A DNA stretch of 64,000 nucleotides, taken from positions 241,001 through 305,000 of the forward strand of contig JAQGDQ010000273.1 in the NCBI GenBank assembly GCA_030141605.1. Direction: 5' to 3'. Origin of the DNA: Tubiluchus corallicola (lineage: Eukaryota; Priapulida; Priapulimorpha; Priapulimorphida; Tubiluchidae). Under the pieces are notes generated by a model. The model had not been told where the DNA came from, did no database searches, and worked only from the letters and a program-made list of their open reading frames with translations. Of this stretch, positions 1 to 13,245 are shown one piece after another (position 1 is the first letter of the stretch; the number at the start of each line of letters is the position of its first letter). A program made the translations under genes and the position numbers.

Positions 1-734
1 AATCTGAAAGTTATAAAAGAAACATCTTTTTTCTTTTTTTTTGTTAGCTATCATGTATAATATCATAGATGAGATTGTAATGGTTATGAGCACTTCAGCC
101 ATCATGAATTCGCAATTGGTGATAGATAAATTATTACATGAATTGCATGGTAATACAGCAGTGATTGATGTGTGAACACAATTGCTCTTTACAGATAATA
201 CATTTCAAAAAAAATGTTGATAAATCAGATTGGGCAATTTCCTGTTAATTGCTGCTTTGCATTCACGCTTGATGATTGATTGAATACCAAGATCACAAGA
301 CGCCACCTTGTACTCTACACAGTGCATATATGTATCGTGTGTTTTCATAGCAGCAAATTTTAATAAATCTCAAGCTATAAACTTCATAAACCTCAAGGAA
401 TTACTTGCTCGAGCTAATGTTTCGTTAAAATAAGATTTATTAGGTCGGGCGTAGCTGAACACAAAGTAACTGATTAGCCACTAGTCACAGCATTCCTGAC
501 GTACCAATAATTAATAGCGTGCCCATGGGAACAGCACAAGGTGCAGCGTTTCCGCTAAACGCAGATTTACAAATTTATATCTGGGATTACGAGCTTACTT
601 CCTCAGCAAGCCCGATGACTTCTTTAACACTTCTGCACTATGTAGTTATCATTAACATCAGCTGTCAAGGTCAGCAGACATAATAATTAGTAACTGCAAT
701 AATATGTGCGTGCTACGAGCCAACGCTTACTCAG

Positions 735-962
735 TTTCTTGCCGTTTGTCCAGTGTTGGACAGTTGTGTAACGTTTAATTAACAGGCGAAGATGGTCAAC
801 CTTACATTTTAGATAATAATAATAATAAGTATTAGCAATAAATGCGTATTAGAAGCAAAAACCCAGTTTATCTTGCCATTTGTCCAGTGTTGGACTGTCC
901 AAGTCCGTTGGGTAACCTTTAAACAAACAGGTGAGAATAGCCAACAATGCCTTTTTAGATAC
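735..962. repeat. Degenerate direct repeat, two copies
   Basis: Two copies of a segment beginning CTTGCC(G/A)TTTGTCCAGT occur at about 735-815 and 868-962. Both continue with a TTGGAC core, a GTAAC(G/C)TTTAA stretch, an AACAGG motif and a TTTTTAGATA-type ending. The second copy carries an extra stretch in the middle. They look like two diverged copies of one short interspersed or tandem element. Confidence 0.55.
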
Positions 963-3900
963 GATTTTTATTGTCATAGCCACTGGGCAATTTCCAACAA
1001 TACGACACTCCTTAACTTGCCTTCGTTTTAATTGTAATCTACAGGATCAGAATCGCAGCGCCGAGATTTATAAATTTCAAGAACCTAAAACAATTTTGAT
1101 CAATAATTCACAATGATTGTCAATAATTTCAAGGTTCCGTTGATTTCAAAATTCAAAAGCACCCTTAAAAGTAAATATAAGCTCGATTTACTCAAATGTA
1201 AACAATCAAAGTGTGTCTGGTCAGTGGTCTGTGAGACCACATTAAAAGGTTTATGAGATAAAATCAGCAGTGGAGTATGCATTAATAGCTCATTGGTCGA
1301 CAACGATCGATAAGAAACGGGAAGTTTGCGCTGGTAGTTGGTACATGTAGAAGAACAATTACATCGAGTGGCAATTTCTTGCATAAACTCATTCAACAGA
1401 TTATTGTGGTGTAGAAAAAAAACACATTTCTGCTTAACTATCTGAATAAAAATTTTGAATGTGAATCGGTGTCACTCTAAAGGATCCTAAATGTATAATT
1501 TGCTATTGCATCTCGTATAGCAAACACTAATAATTATACAGACAGTGTGTAGAATAAAACAGCAGGCCTATCCTGCCATTCTGTTGGTGGCGACCACAGT
1601 TTCTATCTATGCATCCATCCTGAAAATCGAAAATTTGAAATTATTAAATTATATAACTGTCTCTAAGTCTAAGGTTTGCAGTATAGCTGTAAGTAATGGA
1701 GCTGATTTTGCAATATATCACCTATAGCTTCTAGATGATCCTTTATGCTTATGTAAGTATTTATTATTACTGTCTGATTTGATGTCACCCAATGGAAATT
1801 AATTAATGTTGCCAAAAACTCGTATCACGTGACGGGAGGATAGGTACCTTAGAGCGGCTGAAACAGAAAAAGTGACACCTTCAAAACAATTCAAGGAGAA
1901 TTATGGGGAATAAAACTTTAAAATGCATGCAATTCGTCTAAAAATAATTCCATTCACAAATAAATTCACAATTTCTTTACATGTCGAGCCAGATTTCAGT
2001 TGTACTCGCAAGCGGCCTCATCAGTGTCTCACTTATACTTATTAAGAAGAGTTTGCGCTCAGCACACAATCAGTAAAAGCCACCTGACGTCTATACCTGC
2101 CTGACTGGTGATAATGAAGCCATGGTTGAAGCAGCATAGCAATTCAACTGCAAATACAAGTTCAACTTGCTTATTTACTAGTAGTAGTAGTACTAAATGA
2201 AAGTCCTAGCGGCCTATTACCAATGTTGAATGATTGCGGAGCACCGAAATCTATATTATTACCAACGGTAATCCTATATCGGCCAGTGAACTAGCGGAGG
2301 GATCTTAAACTCTTAACCACGTTTAGATATCTACTGTATATATCCTTCCTCAAAAAGAGGGGCAGTAAGCGCGGTTTTAGCAATTGTAGCAAGTCGCACT
2401 TGAAACAGCCCATGCAAGTTATCTTCGGCACAGTTTAACTTCGAAAGAAAGCACATATCGCGACATCTCAGCTATTCCGCAGTCGTAATTAGTGGTTTCT
2501 CGTTGGTAAACGAGGTCTGTAAGCATGAATTATTAAAATCCGAAGCAAAATAACTATTATCAGACTGACAGCTCAGTGCAGCGGTATTTGCGCTACCAGT
2601 ACGGCAATCAAAATGACTCTGGCTCGAATAGCTGCCATTGGAAAAATGATCAATTCGATTTTCCCTTTAAGAAAGTAAAGGGTAAGTTTGAAATGGGACG
2701 AACAATCAGAGTATTGATCTGAGAACTCTTCCGGGGTAGCTTCCCTGAATCTCTGCCTTGCAAATTAGTTAACCACTGCAAGTATTCCAACGAGTAACGC
2801 TATGGCAACATAAAAAAAAGAGTTCTCAGACTTGGACGTAATAAGCAGGGATGAAAGTGTACATGACAGATATACTTTCCAGTAGCATAGAGAGGCAACA
2901 GAAACCTAAGCCATGTAGGATAAGTAGCATCAACTTGAAAGTTAGCAGAGCCAGAGACGAACATAGATTGCCATAGAAAAATTATGAGGAAAACAAGTGT
3001 ATTTTTATGAAAAGTGGATGTTCAAGTATTTATGTTTGTCAGGTTACTACTGATTAGTCTACTTTTTTAATATTGCTTATGGCCCAGCGCAAGTGTCATT
3101 GCTCTGACAGGGAGAAACTTGATGAGTGGTGACAGCTGTGGGCCTAAAGCAGTTTTTATCCTTATCATTTTTACAGGAAAACGTGCTTCAGGCCTGGCCG
3201 ACAAAGTAGCAGCATAGCTAAATGGACACGTACAATAAAAGACCGCCAGGTAAAACTGCCCATTATAAAATATAAAGGCCAAGTCAGTGAACTTGCAAGA
3301 CACAGTATAAGCCTATCCCACACAATGCACTTTCGCAACAAGCAATGGGGGAACATTCACAGGCTGTATTAGTGGCATACATGCTGAGCCTCTCACTACC
3401 CAACCGCACTCGATTATACAAATTCGTAATACATAACTGATTCTTATTAGCTAAATATCACGTGACAGTACATTGTTGACGGAAATATTACGGCGTTATT
3501 ATATGCAATGAATGTCACGATGGCACGTGAAGTTTTCATGTTATTCGCTATAGATGTAAGCCTATAAACGGATACGTTTCGTCGTGAAGCTGATCTCGTA
3601 ACCCTCGTTCTCGCTATTGTTGTTGTTGTTGTTGTTGTTTTGTCATAAAAAGATATCTTCGTATTCTAAATTTCTACAATAAAACGGATTTTATTGCAAA
3701 GCTAAATAATATCCTAAATAAATTCGCGATTCCATGGCGTTCCAAACGACATAATTTATTATAAAAGGCAGACACAATCCAATACACAAGTACACAAAAA
3801 ATACAAATCACCTGAAAAACAGAGCTGAAAGCATGTCATAACAAGAAAAAGAAAAGAAACATTGTGAAGATCAATCATAGCTACTGCTGCTATGTCATCA

Positions 3901-5189
3901 ATAAAATGTGGATGACTAGATGTTCATTGCATATAAATATATATATGAATACCATGATAGTTCGCTAGATGGTTCTATCCCTTATAAGAATACCTCTATA
4001 CTCAGTGTAACTGTGTAATCTTACTACTGGCCAAATGGGCTGTAAATTGTGTTAGAAAAAGTAATATTTCTCTGTGGGAGTTTGACAATAACCAATGGCG
4101 ATAAGGTCTTTTAGGTGAAGACCACGCCAAGAAATCCGGCTTTAGGGTTTAGACGTTCATTACTTAGTTGAACGATGAAGGCAATAAGCTATTATGTTAG
4201 GCTTAGTAGCCAAAGATTTTACTGTTGCAAAAAGGCGAACAAGGCAAAATGTCAGTTTTGAAGCTTTTTCTCATACAAATGACACAGCGCTACAGCCACA
4301 TCACAGCTTTGTGAAGCGGTTTAAGTTAAAAAATAAAGTATAGTCCACAGCAAGGCATAACATTTAAGAAAGACCTTAAAAAACACAGAAAAGTGTTAAA
4401 AGCTAGGAAGAAAGTGTCCTATGTTTCTGAAGTTACTGGAACACACTCAAGACTTACACAAACATCTCAGAGTACCGCTGCGAGCTTATAGGAATAAAAC
4501 ATGCTTAAATGCCACATGCACATCATAAACCTTCTTCGACACAGGGTAAACAGCCACTAGGCAGTTTTTTCTGCAGTCAGGCTCAACTTAGCAACAGCTC
4601 ACGTTGATAATGAACCACCAATAAATATCTATTTAAAGCGGTTTGAGTTTGAGTTTGGGCGGAGAGTCGATTACTTGCTTTTGAGCTAAACTATAATCAA
4701 AGATTTGGTGCAATGAAATATGATGAACAAAACACTTGTTGATGTTAAAAAAGCATATCAATCAGGAACATAATTTTCTTTCCAGTTGAAAATACTAATT
4801 TACCCCTTACCGCACTCTGCATGACTGGATGTTCATACGGTGTTCATTCATGTTCATACCGGTGTTCACTATATTCTCACAAACAACAGATTTGCATACA
4901 TGAATCTCACAAACAACAGATTTGCATGCATGTATCGTGTAAACGCCTCAACGAGTTACTCTCGATACTTCTCCGTATGAATAGAGAAGACAGTGTCAGC
5001 TCGCATTTACTGTCGGAGAGTAACTCGCAGCAAGTTTCGCTCTCTAGTCTAAACACGCGCTTGCGAATTACTTGACGAGTTTACTTAATAAACCATAACA
5101 GTATGCATTAAATGAAACAAGCCTCATTTCTAGTATATAGAGTTCTACTATGAGCTCTAGTATACGTTTTTTTTGCTGGAATGTTCTTG

Positions 5190-5221
5190 CAATTATTATT
5201 ATTATTATTATTATTATTTAT
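5190..5221. repeat. (ATT)n microsatellite
   Basis: An uninterrupted ATT triplet run is read directly from the sequence, inside a very AT-rich stretch. Confidence 0.9.
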
Positions 5222-5589
5222 CGCTAAACAGATAATGTGAATCTAGTTTTAGTAAAACATATCATTCGCTTACATTAATATTATTTTGACCACTTTAATA
5301 AAAACAGAATTTTATGACCGAATTTTTAAAACAATCTTATTTTTACCAGAAAAATTTAGATAAAATGTAATATGATATGTGACACATATGAATTTCATAC
5401 TAAGCCTCAGTCTAAGAGTCTATGCAAACTCTTACAACAGCACTTAAACCAAATATTCTAGCACTTGTCCTTTAAGACATAACAAAAGCATACATATGAT
5501 AAGACAGTCAGCCTCGTTTTCTTGCTCAGGTGTAATTAAGGATTAATATTTCATGGCAGGAAATAAATTATGAAGACTAAATTACCGTA

Positions 5590-5870
5590 AGGAGTTCAGC
5601 GCCACGGGGCTTTATAACAACCCACCCAGATTCACGTGCTGTAATTCTACAGCTTAGAAGACAACGTCGATAATCTGCAGAATCTCATCTGAATCGGCCC
5701 AGAAGGGGGTCCTTGTCCCAGTTCGACGGTGTCGAATTCCCACCGCAGGAAGGTGCTAGTTAATTATACGAAGGCAGTGGCTTCATTTCAACCGGCATGT
5801 ACCCGCTGGGTCGATGGCTTCGCTAGGCTCAGTCCTCGGTGGTCGACACAGTGATAATTAGAATCAGACT
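5590..5870. other. GC-richer patch of unknown nature
   Basis: About 280 bp stand out from the AT-rich surroundings by GC and CpG content and contain pieces such as GTTCGACGGTGTCGAATTCC and GGTCGATGGCTTCGC. The GTCGAATTCC piece faintly recalls a tRNA B-box, so a degenerate SINE or tRNA-derived repeat is possible. I could not fold a cloverleaf or place an A-box at proper spacing. Confidence 0.3.
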
Positions 5871-7740
5871 AAGGCAAGAATTTAAGATGCACGCACAAAA
5901 AGCTTATTAGCAGTGCTTTAACTTGCTGACCCGGTTAATACTTTACAAATCTAAACTCTGTGGTGAAAATTGGTAATCAATAATAACAACGCAGCTGTGA
6001 AAAAGAGAACAGATAAGTGGAAATGAACGTCAAATCAATATAGTACCTCCCTGCTATAGCCTAATTGTTTGTTTCTGTTTGCTCGGTTTTTAACAGACGT
6101 GTGCCCAGTACCCAGAAAATGCTAAAGCAAAGACAACAAAAAATGATAGTGTAATCAGGACATCACAAGCTATGTAAGAAAAGGAACAAGCTAATTTACT
6201 AAATTTGAAATTGTGCTCTTAAAGTGAAAAAAAACATAAGATAAACGCTGCTGGTTGTAAAACATTTCAGAATTATTTTATGAAAACAAAACTGTATACC
6301 TGATCGGTATGAAGCCAACATCATCAGTTGCAATACATAATTTATAAGTAACCTATATGTGAGCACCCGAGTAATTTTTTGAAAGACAGCATGCGGTAAT
6401 GGCTCTGGTTTATTCCCTATAATAATTTGCTGAGTCCACATATAAGGAGTGCTATCAGTAAGTCAGCCTCTGTTGTTTCTGGATGTGTGTCAATTAACTT
6501 TAAGTCCGGATCTAAAAAGTTCAGGACGGGTAGAGTATTTTCTGCCTAGCGTAGACGGGGGCTAACGACATATTCCGCGACGACTTAATTAACACACATA
6601 GTTAGTGGACGTAAATGAGATTTGTTACGTTCCTTGATGCCTTAACGCATGAAGGGCAAATCACGCTTTGAATTTGAAGGGCATACAACAAGCGTTGCCT
6701 ACCATTACATGCAGCAAAGACAGATAGCATTTGACAAACCTGCAACTTATATTCTGCTTAAACAATGCACAGAGATGTTATTTTGCTTACCAATCCGTTA
6801 AAATTCGGTCTAGTATGGATACACATACACACAGCCACACCAGCCAAACGACAGGGGGAATTTCATACTTTGTGGACATAGCATTCGCGCTTGATAATAG
6901 GCAACCAAATCCGTTAAGTTAATTTGTGAAGAATTGTAACTGATGATGGCCGCTTGCCTTAATGCAGAAATTCTTAGGAATAACAGAAAACGTTAGAATT
7001 CTTCTAAAAATTTAAATGAACTAAACAGATAAAAAATCTGAAAGCATAAATGATGCAGAAAACGCAGCTCAGCCTGATAATATGTGCACAGGAGTAAATT
7101 TCAACTTGTTAGTGACGTCTTATCTTAAAGATATTGCAGCAAACTACTAAAATACTCAGCCAGTTTGTTCAAGTAGTGTGTACGAGCCGAGAAAATTGCA
7201 ACAAAAATTGTTTGATTTTTATTTCTACAGGGCTTAAGCAATATACTGTTCAGTAAGATGCACTCACGGTCAGCATATAAGCGCACGAAAGCAATACTAT
7301 ATTACAAAAGTGTAAACTTTACACCAGATAGGGACTCGAATTCAAGACCTGCTTTTCGGGTAGCTAGCTATGCTAATCAATTAAATGCTAGGGTTTTAAA
7401 GTAATTTAAATCATAGATTACACAGTTTCTCTGATTTACCTTCTCTGTGGGTCTTATTCGGGGACATAAAATTTTGTATATTCAACTGTATGAACTTATA
7501 ATCTGAATGAGTGGGTTATAAACAGTAACCTAATTATGTCAGTATCAGATGCTCCCTGTAAGCCGTAAATCCAAGCAGTCAGTACACAACAACCAACTCT
7601 GCTCTATGCTATCTGCCGCCAAAGAGAGGGCAAATGTTAGCTCGAACGAGTTTGCAAACTACAGCCGCGGCCAGAGAGGTCAACAAACACGAGAACCGGG
7701 CAATTTGTACTTAACAACTGGGACGAGGAAAGGATACTTG

Positions 7741-8365
7741 TTCTCACGCATTTACATTAGTCCCTTGAGATATACAATTTAAACATGTGCGCAATCAAAT
7801 GCATTAAGAGCGTTTTTTGCTTTCCCACAAAGTGAGACTTGAAAAACCTACTTCATTTTGTCAAACAAACCTCTAGTTTTAACAACATTCGGACTGGTAA
7901 ACATATAGTCCCACACCTTTTGCATAGGATCATATTTTTTGTAAGGATGATCTGGTGAAATTGGGACAAACTGGCAGACCTGAGAGAGAGCACAAAACAA
8001 TAAAGTTCTTAGTATTTTCAAGACATCATATAACTAAGAACACGAACTCGCCATTCTCACGCATTTACATTAGTCCCTTGAGATATACAATTTAAACATG
8101 TGCGCAATTAAATGCATTAAGAGCGTTTTTTGCTTTCCCACAAAGTGAGACTTGAAAAACCTACTTCATTTTGTCAAACAAACCTCTAGTTTTAACAACA
8201 TTCGGACTGGTAAACATATAGTCCCACACCTTTTGCATAGGATCATATTTTTTGTAAGGATGATCTGGTGAAATTGGGACAAACTGGCAGACCGGAGAGA
8301 GAGCGCACAAAACAATACAGTTCTTAGTATTTTCAAGACATCATATAACTAAGAAACTAACTAAC
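7741..8365. repeat. 313-bp tandem segmental duplication
   Basis: The sequence from TTCTCACGCATTTACATTAG at about 7741 is repeated from about 8054 with only scattered differences, a period of 313 bp. Both copies contain the same terminal coding exon on the minus strand. The copies differ at the splice acceptor: CAG before the exon at 7979 but CCG before the copy at 8292. Confidence 0.9.
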
Positions 8366-8956
8366 TTCATATCGATCTCGCCATTCTCTGAGATTCATGC
8401 TTTTAGTCAAGGTTCAATAATGATTTTTTTAACTCAGTAAATCAATGAAACAGCTAGACTGAACAATTTACTTGTTGAACTAACACAAGTAACTAACACC
8501 CTGGTCGAGAAACAACTCCTCGTTTTATCTAAAAATGCTAAGGCCAGCCAGACGGCGAGGACATGCCAGTCATAACGTGCAGAGTCACAGCTCTTGTAGC
8601 ACATGCAGTACGGCATTACAGTAGGCAGACAACCTGATAAAAGGCCTAGAACTACCATTTCCAGAAATAGTTCAAAAATTGGTTGAATAGCTTACTCAAA
8701 TCAATAAGTGTTGGTTCTATTTTTTCATGCAGGCATACAGTCAGGACTCCATCGAGATTCCAAAAGACTAAACATCGAGCCGGATAAATCTAATCCATCA
8801 AAATCTTGCAGATAGCGAGAAAGTCATGTCGTAGAGAAAAGCAAGAGAAATTCGCATTTTAGGAATTGGGTTCCTCAAATCGAATTACTAACGTTTCGTT
8901 CATGATCAAATTAAACTTGCCTAGATCTGGCGAATGTTTGGCCACATAAATCAAGA
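7848..8956 (-). CDS. Unrecognised gene, 3' exons (partial model)
   Basis: Four minus-strand exons join with matching phases. The first is 8956-8921 (acceptor CACAG, GC donor CTAG/GCAAGT). The second is 8804-8739 (reads DFDGLDLSGSM; donor GTATGC). The third is 8633-8500 (acceptor TATCAG; cysteine-rich start CLPTVMPYCMCYKSC, then DWHVLAVWLALAFLD). The fourth is 7979-7848 (acceptor CTCAG; SPDDPYKKYDPMQKVWDYMF, ending in LFDKMK and a TAG stop). A further upstream exon ending near 9070 (ICTPTSYQSCVHT) would also fit the phase. The last exon is the most convincing; the others rest on splice signals and phase only. I do not recognise the family. The cysteine-rich stretch could suit a secreted or luminal protein, and the signal-peptide exon at 10889-11038 may be its start; that link is a guess. 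Confidence 0.42.
8161..8292 (-). pseudogene. Duplicated terminal exon with lost splice acceptor
   Basis: This is the second copy, upstream in gene orientation, of the last exon at 7848-7979. The open frame and stop codon are kept. The base pair before the exon reads CG instead of AG (TCTCCG versus TCTCAG), so normal splicing into it should fail. Inclusion would end the protein with the same tail, so the change removes a redundant acceptor. Polymorphism or use of another nearby AG cannot be excluded. Confidence 0.6.
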
Positions 8957-8965
8957 CTGTGATAG

Positions 8966-10888
8966 CTAAACAGCAAGCAGCTATATAATATACGCACTTG
9001 AATGGACTTTTATTTCTAGAAGATAACATAGCATGCCTTGCTTAATCTTTGCTCCAGGGTCATATCACCTGTATGAACACAACTTTGATAGGACGTGGGA
9101 GTACAAATAGCGACAAACTTCGCATGAATAACTATTAAAGTACAACAAATCAATATTAAAGTAAACCAATACAGTATACAGTATCCCTGAACATTATTTA
9201 AGGTTAGAACATAAACTATAAAGCTCTCATTGCACTGCACCACATCATTCCACGTAGTTTTTTTGGAGGTATAGAAAATACAAAACTGTGAGGTGTTATG
9301 ACAAAAATTGAACGTTTGAATGTTAAATATTTCGTTGCAATAATTTAAGTCATTTTTAATTTATCGTAAATCATAACTTTTATTAAATTCAATGAAAATG
9401 TATCATACAAACAATAAAAAAAACAGCAGTTATATACCACTATATATAAGTGCGCTTTTTAACATTTGGTCTTTCCCATACACTGCACAAAATTATGTGA
9501 CTATTTTGGTGATCTAGTTAAATCTAACTTGAAAAATTGACTTGGCTAAAGACTGTTCACTGGATGGATACTGAACGACTGGACTTTTTCCTCCATAACT
9601 GCTTTTTCTATGGGCAAAAGTTAATGTACATAAGAATAGTTTTCAAAATTTCAGTACCTCATAATTATACACTCAGAGTAGGAGATTTCTAAACATTTCC
9701 TTACTCAGCGTACAAAGCTACTGCAAAACAATAAACAATTATTAAAATGTTCTCACACGTATTAAAATTACTAAAAATTTAATAATGAAAATTTTTTTCT
9801 TGAATTGTCCTTTCACATATCACTAGGCAGACATGTATAATAAAACATGCAATGCGTTTATTGCAGAGAAGTTCAGTACTCGGCTGCAACTGCAAGTAAC
9901 AAGTTAGCCTGTTGGCTTGATGCCCGCGGGAAATATTTACAAAGTGGCTTTTTACTTAAAACAAACAACAATGTCTAGACGTGAAGGGGTTAATTTTAAA
10001 ATCGCTTGAATGGCAGGTACGAGCAGCCTTTGTGTACCAGCGCAGCAGCGGACAAAATTCGAACGTAATAAATTCTACCTTGGACTTGGAAACATTTAGT
10101 AATTTAGAACAGTGTCCATGTCACACATTGCTATTTAGTAATGTTTAAATTAAGCCTATTAAAAACTACTGAAACAAGCATATTTTAGCTAGCTGTTAGA
10201 TATTTTACAATTACAAACAAGAGGAAAATTATTCACTTCTTAACTCAAAATGTTAAAATAGGTTGGGCTGTCTAGACTAAGTAACGATGTACTAAAAAAA
10301 TTAGTTATTATGACAGTAAATTCGTTTAGCAATACCGATGATGTGACGAACAAGGATCGCGTAGCACTACCAGAGACTCCTTGGAAGTTAACATTTTGTC
10401 TGACTTTTCACGATGTATGCCCTATTCACTGAAGACAAAAATGAAACAAGACACTCCCCAAGTATAGCTATTGTCGAAACCTGCTTTTATAGTGCTTTAA
10501 GTGCTAGCTAACGTTTAATTAAATTACTTTTACGTATGGATTTCGCACGGCGACCCAGAATAAAATGTACATACAAAAACAGCAGGTACACAACTATAAC
10601 AGCATTGCGCGTGTTCTTATCTTATTGTTTTCAAAAGCTCGCAGTTTTTATACGTAATCAGCTCGTACAGCATTTTATAAATAAACTACATGTATAATGA
10701 ATTTCGCAGTCACACTACACTGCCGTAAAAAGTTTTTATGAACAGCGGTACATTGTTTTTCGTGAAACAAAGGAAAAGATTGACCAAAATAGGGTTATTT
10801 TAGGATCAGTTTAAAAGTATCGTTCATAATTATGCGTGTACTACCCTCACATTACATTAAAACTAATTTTGAAAACTAAGAAACTTAC
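8966..10888. other. Probable introns of unrecognised gene
   Basis: This AT-rich stretch lies between the candidate signal-peptide exon and the 3' exons of the unrecognised gene. Two weak minus-strand exon candidates are visible. One near 9500-9600 reads SYGGKSPVVQYPSSEQSLAK before a GTTAGA donor. Another near 10030-10085 reads VEFITFEFCPLLRWY before a GTACCT donor. I could not chain them in phase with certainty, so they are not called. Confidence 0.3.
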
Positions 10889-11038
10889 ATCAGCTCTGTC
10901 ATCTGGCCTTTTTGCTAGATCCTGTGCTTCTATTTTGATATTTTCCTGTTCTTGAGATATAGCTAAGCGAGTACATAACAATAGGACTACAACCACAAAA
11001 AGCGACCGGCTAGAATGGAGCCATTCCCGTCCATCCAT
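10889..11038 (-). CDS. First coding exon with signal peptide, unknown protein
   Basis: On the minus strand an ATG in good context (AGAATGG, 11038) opens 50 codons ending exactly at a consensus donor GAT/GTAAGT (10889). The peptide has a basic start (MDGREWLHSSRS), a hydrophobic core (LFVVVVLLLCTRLA) and a likely signal-peptidase site before QEQENIKIEAQDLAKRPDD, so the product should enter the secretory pathway. No family is recognisable from this fragment. Minus-strand exons further left (7848-8956) could be its continuation, but the joining exons are uncertain. Confidence 0.5.
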
Positions 11039-11068
11039 TCTTCTTGTAGGAGGAACTTGCCAGTCCAA

Positions 11069-12819
11069 CAGTAACTTTCTGAGTCTTTAATGCACGAAAA
11101 GTTGCAAAACTCAAACACCGTATATTACTTAGCACTTCATGTGTAAATTTTAAATCACCACAACTGTATTACATCAGGCATTTGTAGAAAAATTAAGAAA
11201 TTTGTTCCTTAACTCACAGACGCCAACCGCGCACGTCAGACTCCGCTCTGCACCGCACTTGCATGCCCAGATAACTTTCGCGGCGAGTGGCGCTGTTATT
11301 TGCACTCCCTCTTCTCCACAAATTTTCACATTAATATTAATGCCGCTAAGGCTACAAATACCCAACTAATATAATTGCAATATAGGCGCATATATTGGTT
11401 TGTGATCTAAATTAAGAAAAATATAAGTAATGTGCTTTATTTTGCTGTTATGTAAATTATCTCTGACATAAAAGCGGGGAGAAAGATCAATAACCTCCGT
11501 AGCTTTGCCTGTTTAGAGCTATATCGTTTACCGGTTAATTAAATACTGGCTTTTCATTAACAAGAGGAGATAGCACGTCTAGTAAGCCTAAGTGTTACAA
11601 ATTGTAAAGACGGTTTCCGACATTATTTTTCATCAAATAAATAAATACGTATTCTTCGCATGTTACAAAGAGTATTAATATTTTGTACTGCTTATCAGTT
11701 TTAAATTAACCTTAAATATGTTTAACTGGTTGAACTGTCTAATTAATGCACCATTTTTGCCCTAAATTTCACGGTATTTTGAAGTTTAATGAATATAGGT
11801 TTGCAGTGATGAAATCAAGTACATTTACAACAGTAATGGAGCGTGTGCATTGCAGTGTGCTAAATCACTATATATGTATTATCCTGGGTTACTATTATAA
11901 ATTAATGGTTCTTGCTTAATTTTTATAGTTTAAAATTAATAACGCAATACATGTATGTACGTACAGTCTTAGCTACTGTACAATCTTTGTTGTTTAACTT
12001 GCTTCTTTTGGTTTTTAATTTTTTATACACTTTATTTTAATATTCAATTGAACTATCGTTCATAGACAAAGTTTTTCAGTTATAAAACTTGTTAAAAACT
12101 ACTCTGTCTGTTACAACGTACTAGCTTTCTCTTGCATTGTTTGTGGAAAGTCGATCAAAAATCGCTTAAGTGTAAAACGTTTTCGATTACATAAATGTCA
12201 CTTCAAAATGAATGCACTGTCAAGTGTTCTTCTCACTAAGAATTAATGTGTTGTTGAAATGAACTGCTTAAAATGAAATAAATTTTGGGTGATTCCTTGT
12301 GACCATTTTCCATTGTCTTAACTTTTTCCTTTCCTTTACTCCGAGGTTCAAGCACAGGACTATAGTAATGCAACAGTCGCACAGTTTAGCTACAACCACA
12401 ACTTTTCAGTTCCTAGTGACATCTATCGTTTATGTTTGCACGTAAATCATTCGCGGAATTTTATTCTTGTGTGAACCAGGAAAACATGGTGAGAGCATTT
12501 TCAAAAAATAATAATAATTTGCTTTCATTGATTTTCAAGCATGCCCCATCACCAAAAGTAAACAGGAGAAATTTCGTCATTTTTTTCAGATATTTACAAA
12601 ATCACTACACTTTAGTACACAAACCCAGTACTGTGGCATAGCTTAATGCAAAATATCAAGCTGCCCCTGATCAAACAACAGTTCTTACTCACGGCCAAGA
12701 GCAATACACAGGTTCTCAAAACTGTGGGTACATAATTACACACACAGAAAAAAACGCGACTTTCTTGGGTAGGGCAAGGTAGGCATTTTCCAAATTTGTG
12801 CAATACTAAAACATATACT
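11069..12819. other. No gene recognised
   Basis: AT-rich sequence with only short chance open frames. It separates the signal-peptide exon from the LINE fragment. Any promoter for the minus-strand exon at 11038 would lie at its left edge, but I see no clear core promoter element. Confidence 0.5.
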
Positions 12820-13211
12820 AAAATATGGGCTGAAAGCAGCACCTCTAAAGAAGGCCGAAGAGAAGAAAATAGATGTGGTGGAGATGAGGATGTTGAGATG
12901 GATGGTGGGAATAACAAGAAGAGATAAAATTAGAAATGATAATATCAGAGGAACAGTGAAAGTAGTGGAAGCCTCGAAAAACATACAAGAGGCAAGATTG
13001 CGATGGTATGGACACCTGAAGAGTCAGTGAAGATCATGTGGGAAAGGAGGTCATGGAAATGGAATTGCTGGGAAATAGAAGAGGACGACGACCCAAGCGG
13101 AGATGGTTTGAATGTATTAATGGAGACCTTACAGAGAAAAACATAAATGAAGAGATGGTGAACAACAGGAATGCGTGGAGAAGACTCATTCACAACGGCG
13201 ACCCCGAATAG
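12820..13211 (+). mobile_element. RTE-like LINE fragment (end of reverse transcriptase ORF)
   Basis: Plus-strand translation from about 12820 gives YGLKAAPLKKAEEKK, then VVEMRMLRWMVGITRRDKIR and ARLRWYGHLK. After a stop or frameshift near 13028, other frames continue with GKGGHGNGIAGK-type and RRPRIGK-type residues up to a GDPE-stop-like end near 13211. This is the conserved C-terminal tail of RTE-type non-LTR reverse transcriptases. It is 5'-truncated and disabled by frameshifts, hence a dead copy. The opposite-strand open frames over this region are shadows. Confidence 0.85.
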
Positions 13212-13245
13212 GGAAAAGCTGGGAAGAAGAAGTGCAATACTAAAA

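Larger units (their letters stand above)
1..7740. other. No gene recognised; left flank
   Basis: The open frames here are all short (under about 90 codons), lack convincing splice context and match no family I recognise. Visible structure is limited to a degenerate direct repeat (735-962), a short TTG run near 3615-3639, two 30-bp-spaced copies of a sequence containing ACAAACAACAGATTTGCA (about 4875-4925), an ATT run (5190-5221) and an unexplained GC-richer patch at about 5590-5870. Small exons without known motifs could be hidden here. Confidence 0.5.

Noticed and set aside
12612-13193. Several minus-strand frames of 80-100 codons
   Set aside because: They are shadows of the plus-strand RTE-like LINE fragment.
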